From: Pegoplata infirma
Lineage: Eukaryota; Arthropoda; Insecta; Diptera; Anthomyiidae
Reading direction: 5' to 3'
Assembly (NCBI GenBank): GCA_963921195.1
Contig: OY992536.1
Location: 89,571,007 to 89,635,006 of the forward strand
Length of the DNA stretch: 64,000 nt
The notes under the pieces were generated by a model. The model was not told the origin of the DNA and did no database searches. It worked only from the letters and a program-made list of their open reading frames with translations. Within the stretch, counting starts at the first letter, position 1. Every line of letters starts with the position of its first letter. Both the position numbers and the translations under genes were made by a program. Below, in pieces: positions 11,541 to 23,441 of this stretch.

Positions 11541-12442
11541 ATTGATGTATCGATTACAGAAATTTTCTATCTATCTTTATATCAATAACACAAAATCTGT
11601 AGAAAATTCTCTATTATCGATAACAGAAAATTTTATATAGAAAATTGATTTTATTGATATATCGATAACAGAAAATTTTCTATAGAAAATTCTCTAGTTA
11701 TCGATGTATCGATAACAGAAATTTCTATAGGTAGTTCTCTAGTTATTGATGTATGGATAACAGAAAATGTTCTTTAAAAAATTTTTAGTTATCGATATAT
11801 AATTAACAGACAATTTTCTTTGGAGAATTCTCTAGCTTTCAAAATATCCATAACAGAAAATTTTCGATAGAAAATTTTTCTGTTATTGAAACATCGATAA
11901 CTAGAGAAATTTTAATTGAAAATTTTCAGTAACCAGAGAATTTTCTATAGAATATTTTCCGTTATTGATACATCGATAACTAGAGAATTTTCTACAGAAA
12001 TCTTTCTGTTATCGATAACGAAAGAATTTTTATAGAAAATTTCTGTTATCGTTCCAACAATAACTGGAGAATTTTCAAAAGAAATTTTTTTTTATCAATG
12101 TGTCGATAACTAGAGAAATTTCTATGGAAAATTTTTGTAATTTATACACTGATAACTAAAGAATTTTCTATAAAATATTTTCTGTTATTGATAAATCGAT
12201 AACTACAGAATTTTCTATAGACAATTTTCTGCTATCGATTCATCGATAACTAGAGAATTTTCTATAAAAATTTTCATAAATTTCTATAGAAAATTTTCTA
12301 TTATCGATACATCGATAACTAAAGAATTTTCTGTAGAATATTTTCTGTTGTTGATATTTCGCCACTAAAGAACTTTCTATAAAAAATTTTCTGTGGTTGA
12401 TATTTCGATAATTCTCTATCTAATATTTTCTGTTATGGATAT
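11541..12442. repeat. Sat1 satellite (47-bp palindromic monomer), block 1
   Basis: Decayed tandem repeats of a unit of about 47 bp made of two dyads: GTTATCGATGTATCGATAAC and AGAAAATTTTCTATAGAAAA. Monomers up to about 11870 read in one direction; from about 11880 on they read in the opposite direction ('atacatcgataactagag'). The core contains TATCGATA, identical to the Drosophila DRE consensus. Copies are diverged, with many single-base changes and length changes. Confidence 0.9.
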
Positions 12443-13585
12443 TAGACTGGGTCGAAATCCTACAAAGTGTAAGGATCGATTGTCCTTAGTGCGGGAAAGT
12501 AGTAATGGGGTAATATAAGCATTTTATGGAAGACAACTTTTTAATCGGTCAAAAACTCTATTAGCGCATCGGTGGTCAAAATTGAGATTTTGGTCAAAAT
12601 GGCCAAATTTTCCAAAAATTTTTAAAAATATAAATTTTATTTTATTGCTTAATAAAATTTTTTTTTTTATTGCATTTGATACTAATAACGTACGTATTAA
12701 ATAATGGAATTTTATGTCATCAATAACATATTTTTATTTAAGATACCAAAAAAATCATATTTTTGGCGCAGTTCTCAAAACCACTTTTTTTAAATTAATT
12801 TTTTTTTATTTATTAAAATTGCAAAATATTTCGATTTTATTATTCAGTGTTATTAAAAACATCATAAAGACTAAAGATTTAAATTTTTGTAAAAATCCGT
12901 TCGGTAGTTTTTTCTGGGGAGCGATTTCAATTGAGCGGATTTCAAGGAAATTGGATTTTTTGCCTTTTTTTGAGTTTTTATTTTTTGTAAATCACATTAT
13001 TGTGCAAATTGACCAATATTATGCTCCATCTTGTTCCATTTGATCATGGTAATATAGTTTTGAAACGATGGATTTATAGGACATCTTTAACCCTAATCGG
13101 TCAGCGGCCAAATGTGTCCCGTACTGAGTTTTTTTAGGTTTTAACTACGGTTTTTTGAAATAAATGGTTCCAAAATCTGTTTTGATATGAATATTGTGTT
13201 TTATGTTCTTTTATTTAATCATATTAACTTAATTCTGAAACATAAATTTTTTTGGACATCTTTAACCCGTATGTGCATGCAACCAAAAATGTCCCCTACC
13301 AAAGTTTTCATGTTTTTTAAAAATTAAAAAAAAAAATACATTTTTGTATTCAAAATAGTCGTAAATAAATAATTAAATAATTTTGATATTGCCGATAGCG
13401 TTAACCCTTCTGAACTATAGGTCAAAAGTGACCCACTAACAGATTTTTAAGCCAAAATGATAATATTGAATTAGGATTACGTGCGGATTAATTTTGTTTT
13501 AATAAAACTTAAATTTTTCGATATTATATCACACGCAATCATTCATTTCATATATTTCTTAATGTCAAAAAAAGTCATAAATGTG

Positions 13586-13826
13586 GAGCCGCAGAACAAA
13601 ACGTACTATTTCACATTTTAAAATTGTCTGTAAAATTAAGAGTTATGTGTTTAGTCCGCTTATTACACGGCAAAAATCTAGAGTTAATAACAAGTTTTTT
13701 TACCTAATACTTAATTAACAATAAATTTCTTACTTTTTCTATTATTATTATTTAAATACGGAATAAATAATACTTATTAATCCAACAATTTTAAATTTGC
13801 GAAAAGTACATTTTGTTCTGCGGCTC
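13586..13826. mobile_element. Small MITE-like insert in element A
   Basis: 241-bp segment with inverted ends GAGCCGCAGAACAAAA and its near-complement TTTTGTTCTGCGGCTC. No clear target duplication is seen. It is absent from the arms of element A, so it is either an insertion or part of the loop. Confidence 0.5.
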
Positions 13827-14928
13827 ATCAAATCAAATAATCTCTAAATTAAAATTTTAAAACTAGACTAAATGCCTATTAGTTTTCACACTTAGCTTTG
13901 CCCCATTTAGTCTAGTCTTAAAATTTTGATTTAGAGATCATTTGCATATTTTGAGATCAAAATGCATATTTTGCATATTTTGGTTTTAAATGTATATTTT
14001 GTGCATATTTAAACCTTTTAAGTGCATATTTTCGCACAAATTAGCAAAAATACAAATTGTAATTTATTTGTTTCAAAAACTTTTTTAAAAATTTATTTTA
14101 AAAATTAGAAAAAATATTTTTGTTTTTTTTTAATTTTTAGATTGCCTTAATTTCTAAAACAAATATTGCTTACATGAAGTTAAAAATGTTACTATTTAAT
14201 CCGGCGTTATTTTTGTTTGATTTTAAAGAAGTTTTTCGAATTAAAACAAGATTTTTATTGCACACATTTTATTTTTTAGTGCATATTTTAAGATTTTTTA
14301 GTGCATATTTTGAATTTTTTCGCACATATTTTAAGCGCATATGTTCGGTTTTTTAGTGCATGAAAATCTCATCCCTATTTATGATGTGTGTTTTTTTTAG
14401 TTTTTGAACAACATGAAAATTTTGGTAGGGGACATTTTTGGTTGCATGCACATACGGGTTAAAGATGTCCAAAAAACAGATGTGTGTTTCAGAATTAAGT
14501 CAATATGATTAAATAAAAGAACATACAACACCATACGTAACACAAACATGATTTTGCAACATTTAATTTCATAAAACAGTAGTTAAAACCCAAAAAAACT
14601 CAGTACCCCAATTAGAAATGTCGTTAAGACATCTCAAAGACTTCCTTATGACAATGTCAGTGTACCTGCTGACTGAAAAATCTCTGACCATACAAAAAAC
14701 CTCATGACACCTCCTGACTTTTTCAAGTATTTTGTCAAAATTCCTCGCCGACAAAAATGCAGGTAGTCAATAATGCTGACTACATTATGACATGTACATA
14801 GTACGTCTGAGATCGTCCAAAAATGTAAAATTTATTAATCACGTCTTTTAATTTACACTACTTACTATTTTTATCTGTCTATTTCTTAAATTTAATTTTT
14901 TAAAACTTACTATTTTGATCTGTCTCAC

Positions 14929-14998
14929 TTGGTCCGCGAACTCAGAACCTTCTGCTCACTGGTCTAGCACCTTACCCCTTTAGCCAAACTTTGATAAT
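14929..14998 (-). other. tRNA-like sequence in element B (left, minus)
   Basis: Read on the minus strand it has an A-box-like TGGCTAAAGGGGTAAGG, a middle AGACCAGTGAGCAGAAGG resembling an anticodon arm, and a T-arm-like GAGTTCGCGG. The overall order is like an arginine-type tRNA but helices are imperfect. It is probably a decayed tRNA-derived segment rather than a functional tRNA gene. Confidence 0.35.
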
Positions 14999-15360
14999 AA
15001 ATGTGTTTATTTAAAAACAAATTTAAATTAATTTATTATTTGAATTGTCCTGTTATATATATTTCGTCACCTGAATTGAAAAATGCTACAATATAAATTT
15101 TTCTTCCTCAAATATAACATTTTTTTTAAATATTAATTGGAATTTGGTTTCATCCTATTTAGCAAGATTTTGTTAGAGTTATTTAGGCGTATCTTAGTTG
15201 TTTTTAATATTATTTATACAAAACAAAAAAAATTATTTACAAAAATAATATTGCAGGAGCCCTTTACAATTAAGGTGACGATATATTCAATTTATTTTGG
15301 TTTTGACAAATTTGAAAATATTATGATTTCAAATTATATTTTATTACAAACAATTTTAAG

Positions 15361-15441
15361 TTGTGATTGGCCTAGTTGTCTAGCAGGTTCGACAGCTTAC
15401 GTGTTGTAGATTTTTGGCCTCGGTTCAATCCCCGGTCGCGG
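15361..15441 (+). other. tRNA-like sequence in element B (right, plus)
   Basis: Has an A-box-like TGGCCTAGTTGTC (15368) and a perfect B-box GGTTCAATCCC (15422-15432), spaced as in a tRNA gene. The acceptor stem pairs poorly, so a functional tRNA is unlikely. A run of T follows, as at a Pol III terminator. Confidence 0.4.
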
Positions 15442-16474
15442 ATTTTTTTTTATTTTTTTTTATTGTTTTAAGACCAATTCAATTTTGTTTTTTTAATTAC
15501 AAAGAAAACTAAAAGAGTTTTAAAGGATTATACAAAATTACATCGATTTAACATCGGGAAATTTTTTAGTGATTGGTCGGATTTGCTATATAATTGTCAG
15601 CATTAAAGACATGAATTTTCTAAATTGATAAGACAACTTATATGACAAGTCAGTACATTTATAGAACTTGGGGAGCTCCGACAAAAATTATGACATGTCC
15701 TTAAGTTGTCTTTAGTAAAATGTATTCACTTGCTGACTTCTACCTGATGAATCATTACTGACATTGTCTTAAAGACAAAATTTCTAATTGGGACGGGACG
15801 CATTTGGCCGCTGACCGATTAGGGTTAAAGATGTCCTATAAATCTATCCTTTCAAAACTAAGTTACCATGATCAAATGGAACAAGATAGAGCATAATATT
15901 GGTCAATTTGGACAATAATGTAGTTTACAAAAACTAAAAACTCAAAAAAAGAGCATAAAATCCAATTTCCTTGAAATCCGCTCAATTGGAATCGTTCCCC
16001 AGAAAAAACTTCCGAACGGATTTTTAAAAAAATTTAAATCTTTAGTCTTTATGATGTTTTTAATAACACTGAATTATAAAATCAAAATATTTTGCAATTT
16101 TAATAAATAAAAAAAAATTAATTTAAAAAAAGTGGTTTTGAGAACTGCGCCAAAAATATGATTTTTTTTTGTATCTTAAATAAAAATATGTTAATGATGA
16201 CATAAAATTCCAATATTTAATACGTAAGTTATTAGTATCAAATGCAATAAAAAAAATTTTTGTACCAAACAATAAAATGAAATTTATATTTTTCAAAATT
16301 TTTGGAAAATTTGGCCATTTTAACCAAAATCTCAATTTTGACCACCGATGCGCTAATAGAGTTTTTGACCGATTAAAAAGTTGTCTTCCATAAAATGCTT
16401 ATATTACCCCATTACCACTTTCCCGCACTAAGGACAATCGATCCTTACACTTTGTAGGATTTCGACCCAGTCTA

Positions 16475-16670
16475 ATGGATATATTGATAGCTGGAGAATT
16501 CTCTAAAGAAAATTGTCTGTTAATTATATATCGATAACTAATTTTTTAAAGAAAATTTTCTGTTATCGATACATAACAAGAGAATTTGTTCTAGATAATT
16601 TTCTATCATCGGTACATCGATAACTAGTTAATTTTCTAAAGAAAATTTTCTATTATCAATTCATCGATTA
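16475..16670. repeat. Sat1 satellite, block 2
   Basis: Continuation of the same decayed 47-bp repeat between elements A and Q, beginning with the second copy of the ATGGATAT duplication. Confidence 0.85.
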
Positions 16671-17546
16671 CACTACGTGACAGTTTTTTGACCAAATGTA
16701 TCTGACACCTAATCTTTATGTACAATTGTCCGCTGAATCCGAATATGAAGTCAGAATGGTCAAAAGTAGAACAGTTTTCGAGATATTCGAAAATAAGCGT
16801 TTTTTGTGTTTTTAAAAAAGATGATGTCACTTAAATGCAAATATCTTCAAAGCTATTCGTCGATTTATGTATTTCTTTTTTTTTAATGAAAGATAATAAA
16901 ATTACTAAAATAACCATGGGTCGCTTGTGAAGATTAGTTAAGAAATGACAGAGTTACAGTGGACAAAAGTTCAAACTTCATGAAAAATTTGATGATTTTT
17001 TGCAATTTTGCTCTTTTCAAGTTATTGTTTTTAAACCAAACAATTAAAAATTATAATGTTTTATTACATAGGACATTATTTTATTTCAATACGAACATTT
17101 TGCGCCCAACAAGACCCAGATTGGTGCAAAAATGACAAAGCTACAGAAGATTTAGTGAATTAATCCTCCTTTCATTACTAATATTTAGCTTTGTATATTT
17201 ACTTGTGTTTTAAAAAAAAAATCGAAAAGTGGGATAATTCAATTAATCTACTGTAACTTTGTCATTTTTGCACCGATCTGGTTCCTATTGGGCACAAAAT
17301 GTTCGTATTGAAATAAACTAACGTTTTAAGTGATAAAATTTAAAAAAAATTTATTGTTTGGTTTTAAAAAAATAAGTTGAAAAGAGCAAATAACGGTAAT
17401 TTTCTCGATTTTCTCGTAAATATCTCGAAAACTGTTCTACTTTTGACCATTCTGACTTCATATTCGGATTCAGCGTTCGGATTTACATAAAGATTAGGTG
17501 TCAGGTTCATTTGGTCACGACTTTGTTGAAAATTTGTGACACAGTG
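16671..17546. mobile_element. Foldback element Q with CACTR ends and TTA duplication
   Basis: 876-bp element with ends CACTACGTGAC and GTGACACAGTG, flanked by TTA at 16668-16670 and 17547-17549. Its arms are inverted over almost the full length: 'ctgaatccgaatatgaagtc' near 16733 pairs with 'gacttcatattcggattcag' near 17454, and 'tttcaatacgaacattttg' occurs in opposite senses. The left arm has an extra block (about 16815-17000) with no right-arm partner. CACTR termini with a 3-bp duplication resemble CACTA/CMC elements, but no transposase is present. A truncated copy lies at 34580-35300. Confidence 0.75.
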
Positions 17547-20500
17547 TTACTAGAGAATTTTCTGTAAAAATTTTTCTGTTATCCATACATCGATAACTCG
17601 AGAATTTTTTATAGAAAATTTTCTGATATCGATATGTCGATAACTAGAGATAACTCTTGTTACCGATGTATATAGATAACAAAAAAATTTCTATTGAAAA
17701 TTCTATAGTTATCAATGTATCGTTTGTTTGGGGATTTTTATCATCCGCATCGAAATTTAAGATTAGTTAAACACTAAAAAAATTTTGTTAAAATATTTCT
17801 GGTATCGATAATTTTTCTATAGAAATGGTTTTGTTATAAATATATCGTAACTTGAGGATTTCCATGAAAAATTTCTGTTATCAATACATCGTTAACTAGA
17901 GAATTTTTTATAAAAAATTTTCTGTTATCGAAATATTTTCTATAGAAAATTTTTTTGTTATCGATACATCGAAAACTAGAGAATTTTCTACTACCGAGAC
18001 ATCGATAACTGGAGAATTTTCTCTCGAATATTTTCTATTACAGAAAATGTTCCATTAAAAATTCTCTTGTTATTGACGTTTCAATAACAGAAAATTTTCA
18101 ATAGAAAATTCTGTGGTTATCGATGTATCAATGATGAATAGGAAATTCTCTTTTTAGCGGTGCATGGATAACAGAAAATATTCTATAGAAAATTCTGTTG
18201 TTATCGATGTATCGATAACAGAAAATGTTCTATATAGAAAAATCTCTAGTTTTCGGTGTATCTATAACAGAACTTTATTTATCGATTTATCGAAAAATTC
18301 TCTGGTTGTCGATGTATTGATAACAGAAAATTTTCTATAAAATATTTTCTAGTTATCGATGTGTCAAAAATTTTCTATAGAAAATTCTCTAGTTATCGAT
18401 TTTCTATAGAAAATTCTCTAGTTATCGATGTATCGATAACAGTTATTGATGTATCGATAGCAGTTATTGATGTATCGATAACAGTTATTGATGTATCGAT
18501 AACAGTTATTGATTTATCGATAACAGAAAATTTTCTATAGAAAATTCACTAGTTATCGATGTATCGATAACAGAAAATTTTCTATAGAAAATTCTCTAGT
18601 TATCGATGTATCGACAACAAAATATTTTCTATAGAAAATTCTCCAGTTATCGATGTATCGATAACAGATTATTCTCTAGTTATAGAATATTCTCTAGTTA
18701 TCGATAAAAAAGTTTTATATAGAAAATTCTCAAGTTATCGATAATAGAAAAATTTCTATAGAAAATTCCCTTGTTATCGATGTATCGATAATATTAAATT
18801 CTCAAGTTTTCAATAAATCGATAACAGAAAATTTTCTTGATATCGATGTATCGATAATATAAAATTCTCTTGTTTTCGATAAATTTTCTATAGAAAATTC
18901 TCTAGTTATCGATGTATCAGTAACAGAAAATTTTCTATACAAAATTATCTAGTTATCGACACATCTATATCAAAAAAAATATATCGACAATAGAAAAATT
19001 TTTAGTTATCGATGTATCGATATAGAAAATTCTCTAGTTATCTATGTATCGATAATAAATAAACCCTCTTGACGTCGATGTATCGATAATAGAAAATTCT
19101 CTAGTTTTCAAAAATCGATAATGTATCGATTATAAAAAATTGTCTATATCTATAACAGAAAATTTCCTAGTTATCGATGTATCAATAACAGAAAAGTTTC
19201 TACAAAAAATTCTCTAGTTATAGATGTATCGGTAACAGAAATTTTTCTATAGAAAATTCTCTAGTTATCGATGTATTGATAACAGAAAATTTTCTGTAGA
19301 ATATTCTCTAGTTATCGATGTATCGATCACAGAAATTTTTTTAATAGAATATTCAATAGTTACCTATCGATGTATCAATAATAAAAAAATTCTGCAGAAA
19401 ATCTCTAATAATCGATATTTTAATAACACAACATATCGATAACAAAAATTTTCTATAGAAATTCTCTAGTTATCAATATATCAATAACTTGTTATCGATG
19501 TATCGATAACAGAACATTAACTAGAGAAAATTCTCCAGTTATCTATATGAGAAAATTTTCTATAGTAAATTCTCTAGTTATCGATGTATCGATAACAGAA
19601 AATGTTCTATACAAATTCTTTAGCTATCGATTTATAGATAACAGAAAATTTTCTGTAGAAAATTTTCTAGTTATGGATGTATCGATAATAGAACATATTG
19701 TATATAAAATTCCCTAGTTATCGATGTATCGATAACAGAAAATTTTTTGAGGAAAATTCGCTATTTATCGATGTACCCATAATATCGATAACATGAAATT
19801 TTCTATAGAAAATGTTCTATTTATTGATGTATCAATAACAAAAAAATTTTTATAGAAAATTCTCTATTTATCGATGTATCGATAACAGAAAATTTTCTAT
19901 AAAAAATTCTCTATTTATCGATGTATCGATTAAAGAAAATTTTCTTTAGAAAATTTTCTAATTATCGATGTATCGATTAAAGAAAATTTTCTTTAGAAAA
20001 TTCTCTAATTATCGATGTATCGATTAAAGAAAATTTTCTATAGAAAATTCTATAGTTATCGATATATCAATAAGAGAAAATATTTTTTAGAAAATTCTCT
20101 AGGTATCGATGTATCGATTATATAATATTTTTTATATAACATTTTCTAGGTATCGTTGTATTGATAATAGAAAATTTTCTATAGCAAATTCTCTTATGAT
20201 CAATGTTCCGATAATGGAAAATTTTCTACATAAATTCTCTAGTTATCGATGTATCGATAACAGAAAAAATTCTATAGAAAATTCTCTAGATAACGATGTA
20301 TCGATAACAGAAAATTTGCTATAGAAAATTCTCTAGTTATCGATTTATCGATAACAGAAAATTTTCTACACAAAATTCTCAGGTTGTTGATGTATTTTTA
20401 ACAGAAAATTTTTTATAAAAAATTCTCTAGTTATCGATGTGTCGAAAACAGAAAATTTTCTGTAGAAAATTTCTTTGTTATCGATGTATTGTTAACAGAA

Positions 20501-20886
20501 AATTATCTAGTTATCGATGTATCGATAACAGAAAATTTTCTATAGAAAATTCTCTATTTATCGATTCAATGGAAATTTCAATGGAAAATTCTCTATTTAT
20601 CGATGAATCGATAACAGAAAATTTTCTTTAGAAAATTCTCTATTTATCGGTGTATCAATAACAGAATTTTTTTTAAAGAAAAGTCTCAAGTTATCGATAT
20701 ATCAATAACAGGAAATTTTTATTAAAAAATGTTCAGTTATCAATTTATTGATAACAGAAAATTTTCTATAGAAAATTCTCTAGCTTCGAAGTATTGATAA
20801 CAGAAAATGTTCTATACCAAATTCTCTAGTTATCGATGTATCGATAAACTAGAGAAAATTCTATAGAGAATTCTCTAGTTAGGAAT
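17547..20886. repeat. Sat1 satellite, block 3 (main array)
   Basis: Largest Sat1 block, about 3.3 kb of diverged 47-bp units. The orientation switches near 18020: before it units read 'cgatacatcgataactagag', after it 'cgatgtatcgataacag'. At 18420-18525 there is a short 21-bp higher-frequency subrepeat (CAGTTATTGATGTATCGATA, about five copies). The sequence is dense in TATCGATA and ATCGAT. Small open frames here are by-products of the repeat. Confidence 0.9.
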
Positions 20887-21589
20887 ATGGGCAATTCCAT
20901 CATGTCGAACGTGACCGTTGCACACAATAAAGTTGAAAAAAAAGTCAAAATAAAAAGATTTATTTTCTTGACAAAGGGGGAAACTTATAGCTCTTAACTA
21001 GCTCTATAATTGTTGCTCAGGTTTATTTTGAAAATTGTTTCAAGCTTTCGAGATAATAGCAAAAAAGACAACCATTCGCACGGGACAAAAAACAGAAGTC
21101 GTTTTCGCGACTATCAATCAAAATTCTGATTTCAGCGAAACCTGAGGCAATATCACAATGCGACTAATTTTGAAATGTTGGCTTATAATGTCTCTTAAAA
21201 GTTGTAAAATTTTACCTCAAAATTATTTCTACTTTTTTTTAATTTAACTTTAATCACTGTCGCACGGGACATATCGCACGGGACCGTTTTTTCCATCATC
21301 ATCTTTATGTTTTTTTGTTGTTCTTTTTTAACAAATTATAAATAAATAAGCTTAGAAAACTTGGCATATATATTTTTCGTTCCCCTAGTCTGGTTCGTAT
21401 TGAATTTCAGCCAAATCGGTTCAGTGCACTATAGGGAATTTTCTGGTATTTTCTGGCCAAAACTCCAAAAGTTGGGATATTGCCTCAAAATTTGGCAAGT
21501 TTATTTGGCGGTAAGTTTTAAGGCTCTGTATAAAAAATTGGCATGATCTGGCCTAATGAATCGTGTTTTTAATGCAATTTTGTAATATA

Positions 21590-21960
21590 ATTTTGTCAAT
21601 AATTTTTACATCCATGCCCACAAAAGGGGGCGGGCAAAAAATAATTTTCCTAGTGCTTTTGGTCCAAGTGCAGGGCTTTGAACTTCTTGTGGCGTATTTT
21701 TTTTTAATTTTTAAGCAAATGTACAAAAAAAATGTAAAATATGGGATTTTGCGTAGCTAGACTAAGTTATTTAAGGGGGAGCTTTTTTTCACATGTTCCA
21801 ATTTTGACCATTTACGAACTTGAACATCGTAAGACTATAAGACATATTCGTGCCAAACATCAGGTGGCTAGCTCTTTTGGTTTGGACAGAATCGTGCATT
21901 CCCCAGACAGTCAGACCGACAGACGGTCGGACGGACATCACTAAATATCTTTTCCCCATG
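21590..21960 (+). repeat. Dispersed repeat F2 (plus copy)
   Basis: Contains 'catgcccacaaaagggggcg', 'ttaagggggagctttttttc' and the CAGACCGACAGACGGTCGGACGGACATC stretch, in the order typical of F2. Overlapping short frames on both strands (21741-22059) are repeat artefacts. Confidence 0.6.
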
Positions 21961-22419
21961 GAGCCGCATGGCTTAGCGGATGAATACATCTTACTCACAA
22001 AGAGTTTTCCAATACCTCATAGAGATATGGGAGTATGCAATTATATGCAAAAAAAGTAGCAGTCCCCAAATATATTTGGTTTAAAAAAGAAAAAAAATAA
22101 TTAATTAGAAAAATTAAAAAAATATATAAATCAACATTTTAAACCTGTACTTTGTACAAAATATATTTATTTGCTCTATTGATAATTGAAATTAATTTCA
22201 AAAGATTTTAATACAGGATTTTAAGTACGTTAATTTTGTAATAAGTTATGTTCTCCAAAATTAAAAAAAAATAATGAAAAATTAAATTTTGTTTTTGACA
22301 CCTCCGTACTAGCGGTAAAAGAGTTTGGTGTACAAAAATATGTGTGCTAGCTTACTTTTATATAGTTTACTGTATAATGGCATCCGAAAAAAGTTTTTTT
22401 GAACACATTAAAAATGGAC

Positions 22420-22796
22420 TTTTGGCCAACAATTCCTTATAAATTCCCTATTGTGCAGTGGTTCAAAAGTTATTAGCAAAACCCAGAATTTCAGATTAGT
22501 TTCACCTTAAATTCGCGTGTTGAAAACCCGTTAAATATGTTTTTAAAACATTGGTAAGTCACAAAACTATTTTACAACGTATTTTTGTCACTCAAAAATT
22601 TTGTCACAAAAAAGTACACTCAAAAAAGTTTTACACTCAAAAAAAATTTTACACTCAAAAAAAAATTTAGTAAATATTTTTTTTTTTTCAAAAACATTAA
22701 ATATTTCTAATCCAAAATTTACTTTCACTTAAAAAGGGCATTGTGGAGGGTATTCATAGATTCGCCTAGTCGAATTTAACTTTTTAACTTGTTTAA
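22420..22796 (-). repeat. Dispersed repeat F1, truncated minus copy
   Basis: Reverse-strand F1 segment with 'gtggttcaaaagttattagc', the 'cactcaaaaaaaattttac' units and the terminal 'ggcattgtggagggtattcatag' to 'aactttttaacttg'. The distal half is missing. Confidence 0.7.
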
Positions 22797-22810
22797 TTTA
22801 TTGTCTTGTA

Positions 22811-23441
22811 CACTCAAAATAATCACTCTGTTAAATTACAGAGATACTCTGCTGAGCCAGCAGAAAATACCATAGATTTCCAACCAGCAAGATTTTTTGT
22901 TATTTTACGAAGAAAACTCTGTAAAATGATTCGATAAAAAAAACTGTAAATTTACAGAATTATCTGTAAAATATTGATAAAAGCGACCAGAATTTGACTA
23001 TTTTATTTACTATTTGATTTCTGATTAATTTATCTTTCCTTAATGTGCAAGTAGTGTTGACAATTCCAAAATTTACTTTTTTTTATTTTTGTGAAAGTTT
23101 TTTTACGAGTACCTCCAATTTTACACGACATCCTTGTAAAATTTACCAGGTTTTATTATTACAGAGCAATAAGTAAAATTACAGTTGAAATTTTGTATTT
23201 TGGTTACGAGAAAAAAGTTTTTATAAAATCTGTATTTTTACAAAAAACTCTGTTTATTATCTGTAAAATAGAAATACGAAGTAAAAAGTTAAATTACAGA
23301 TAAAATTTTGTTTTTCGGTTACAAGAAAATACAAAGTATATTCTTAAAATCTGTATTTCGACAGATAACTTTGTCAAATATCTGTCGAATTGTGATTACA
23401 GTCATTTTACGGAGTTTTTAACAGAGTTATTATTTTGAGTG
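22811..23441. mobile_element. TA-flanked element H, complete copy 1
   Basis: 631-bp element with inverted ends CACTCAAAATAATCACTCTG and its complement ending GAGTG, flanked by TA (22809-22810 and 23442-23443). The interior is made of many 'ctgtaaa'/'tttacag' words in both orientations, so it folds extensively. Related pieces are at 37125-37745 and 42636-43464. Tc1/mariner-type MITE by its TA duplication; no transposase. Confidence 0.75.

Larger units (their letters stand above)
14607..15792. mobile_element. TIR element B nested in right arm of A
   Basis: 1186-bp insert with inverted ends CCCAATTAGAAAT / ATTTCTAATTGGG. The intact opposite arm of element A (13118-13130) preserves the empty site CTCAGTAC-GGGAC in reverse. 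Comparing the two shows the dinucleotide AC duplicated at 14605-14606 and 15793-15794. Subterminal 'taagaca'/'gacattgtc' words recur on both sides. The two arms each carry a tRNA-like sequence pointing outward-in. The superfamily is not assigned; a 2-bp AC duplication is not the TA of Tc1/mariner. Confidence 0.75.
12443..16474. mobile_element. Long-TIR DNA element A (4.03 kb), 8-bp TSD, hAT/P-like
   Basis: The outer ends are TAGACTGGGTCGAAATCC and its complement. Inverted arms extend for roughly 650-900 bases on each side (12443-13330 against the right side, with element B interrupting the right arm). Flanks are a perfect 8-bp duplication, ATGGATAT, at 12435-12442 and 16475-16482, which fits nTnnnnAn. 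The insertion is inside Sat1, whose repeats resume on the other side. The central region holds a small inverted-repeat insert (13586-13826), a short palindrome (about 13838-13945) and 'tgcatatttt' repeats (13945-14350). Open frames in the arms (e.g. 12714-13043) lack recognised domains. Non-autonomous. Confidence 0.85.

Noticed and set aside
12714..13043. 109-residue open frame in element A
   Set aside because: Part of the long inverted arm, low complexity, mirrored by a broken frame in the other arm; no transposase motif.
15137..15409. 90-residue open frame in element B
   Set aside because: AT-driven composition, and it runs into the tRNA-like segment; no domain.
21741..22059. Overlapping 67-69 residue frames on both strands
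   Set aside because: All fall in the GACGGTCGGACGG block of an F2 repeat; no coding signal.
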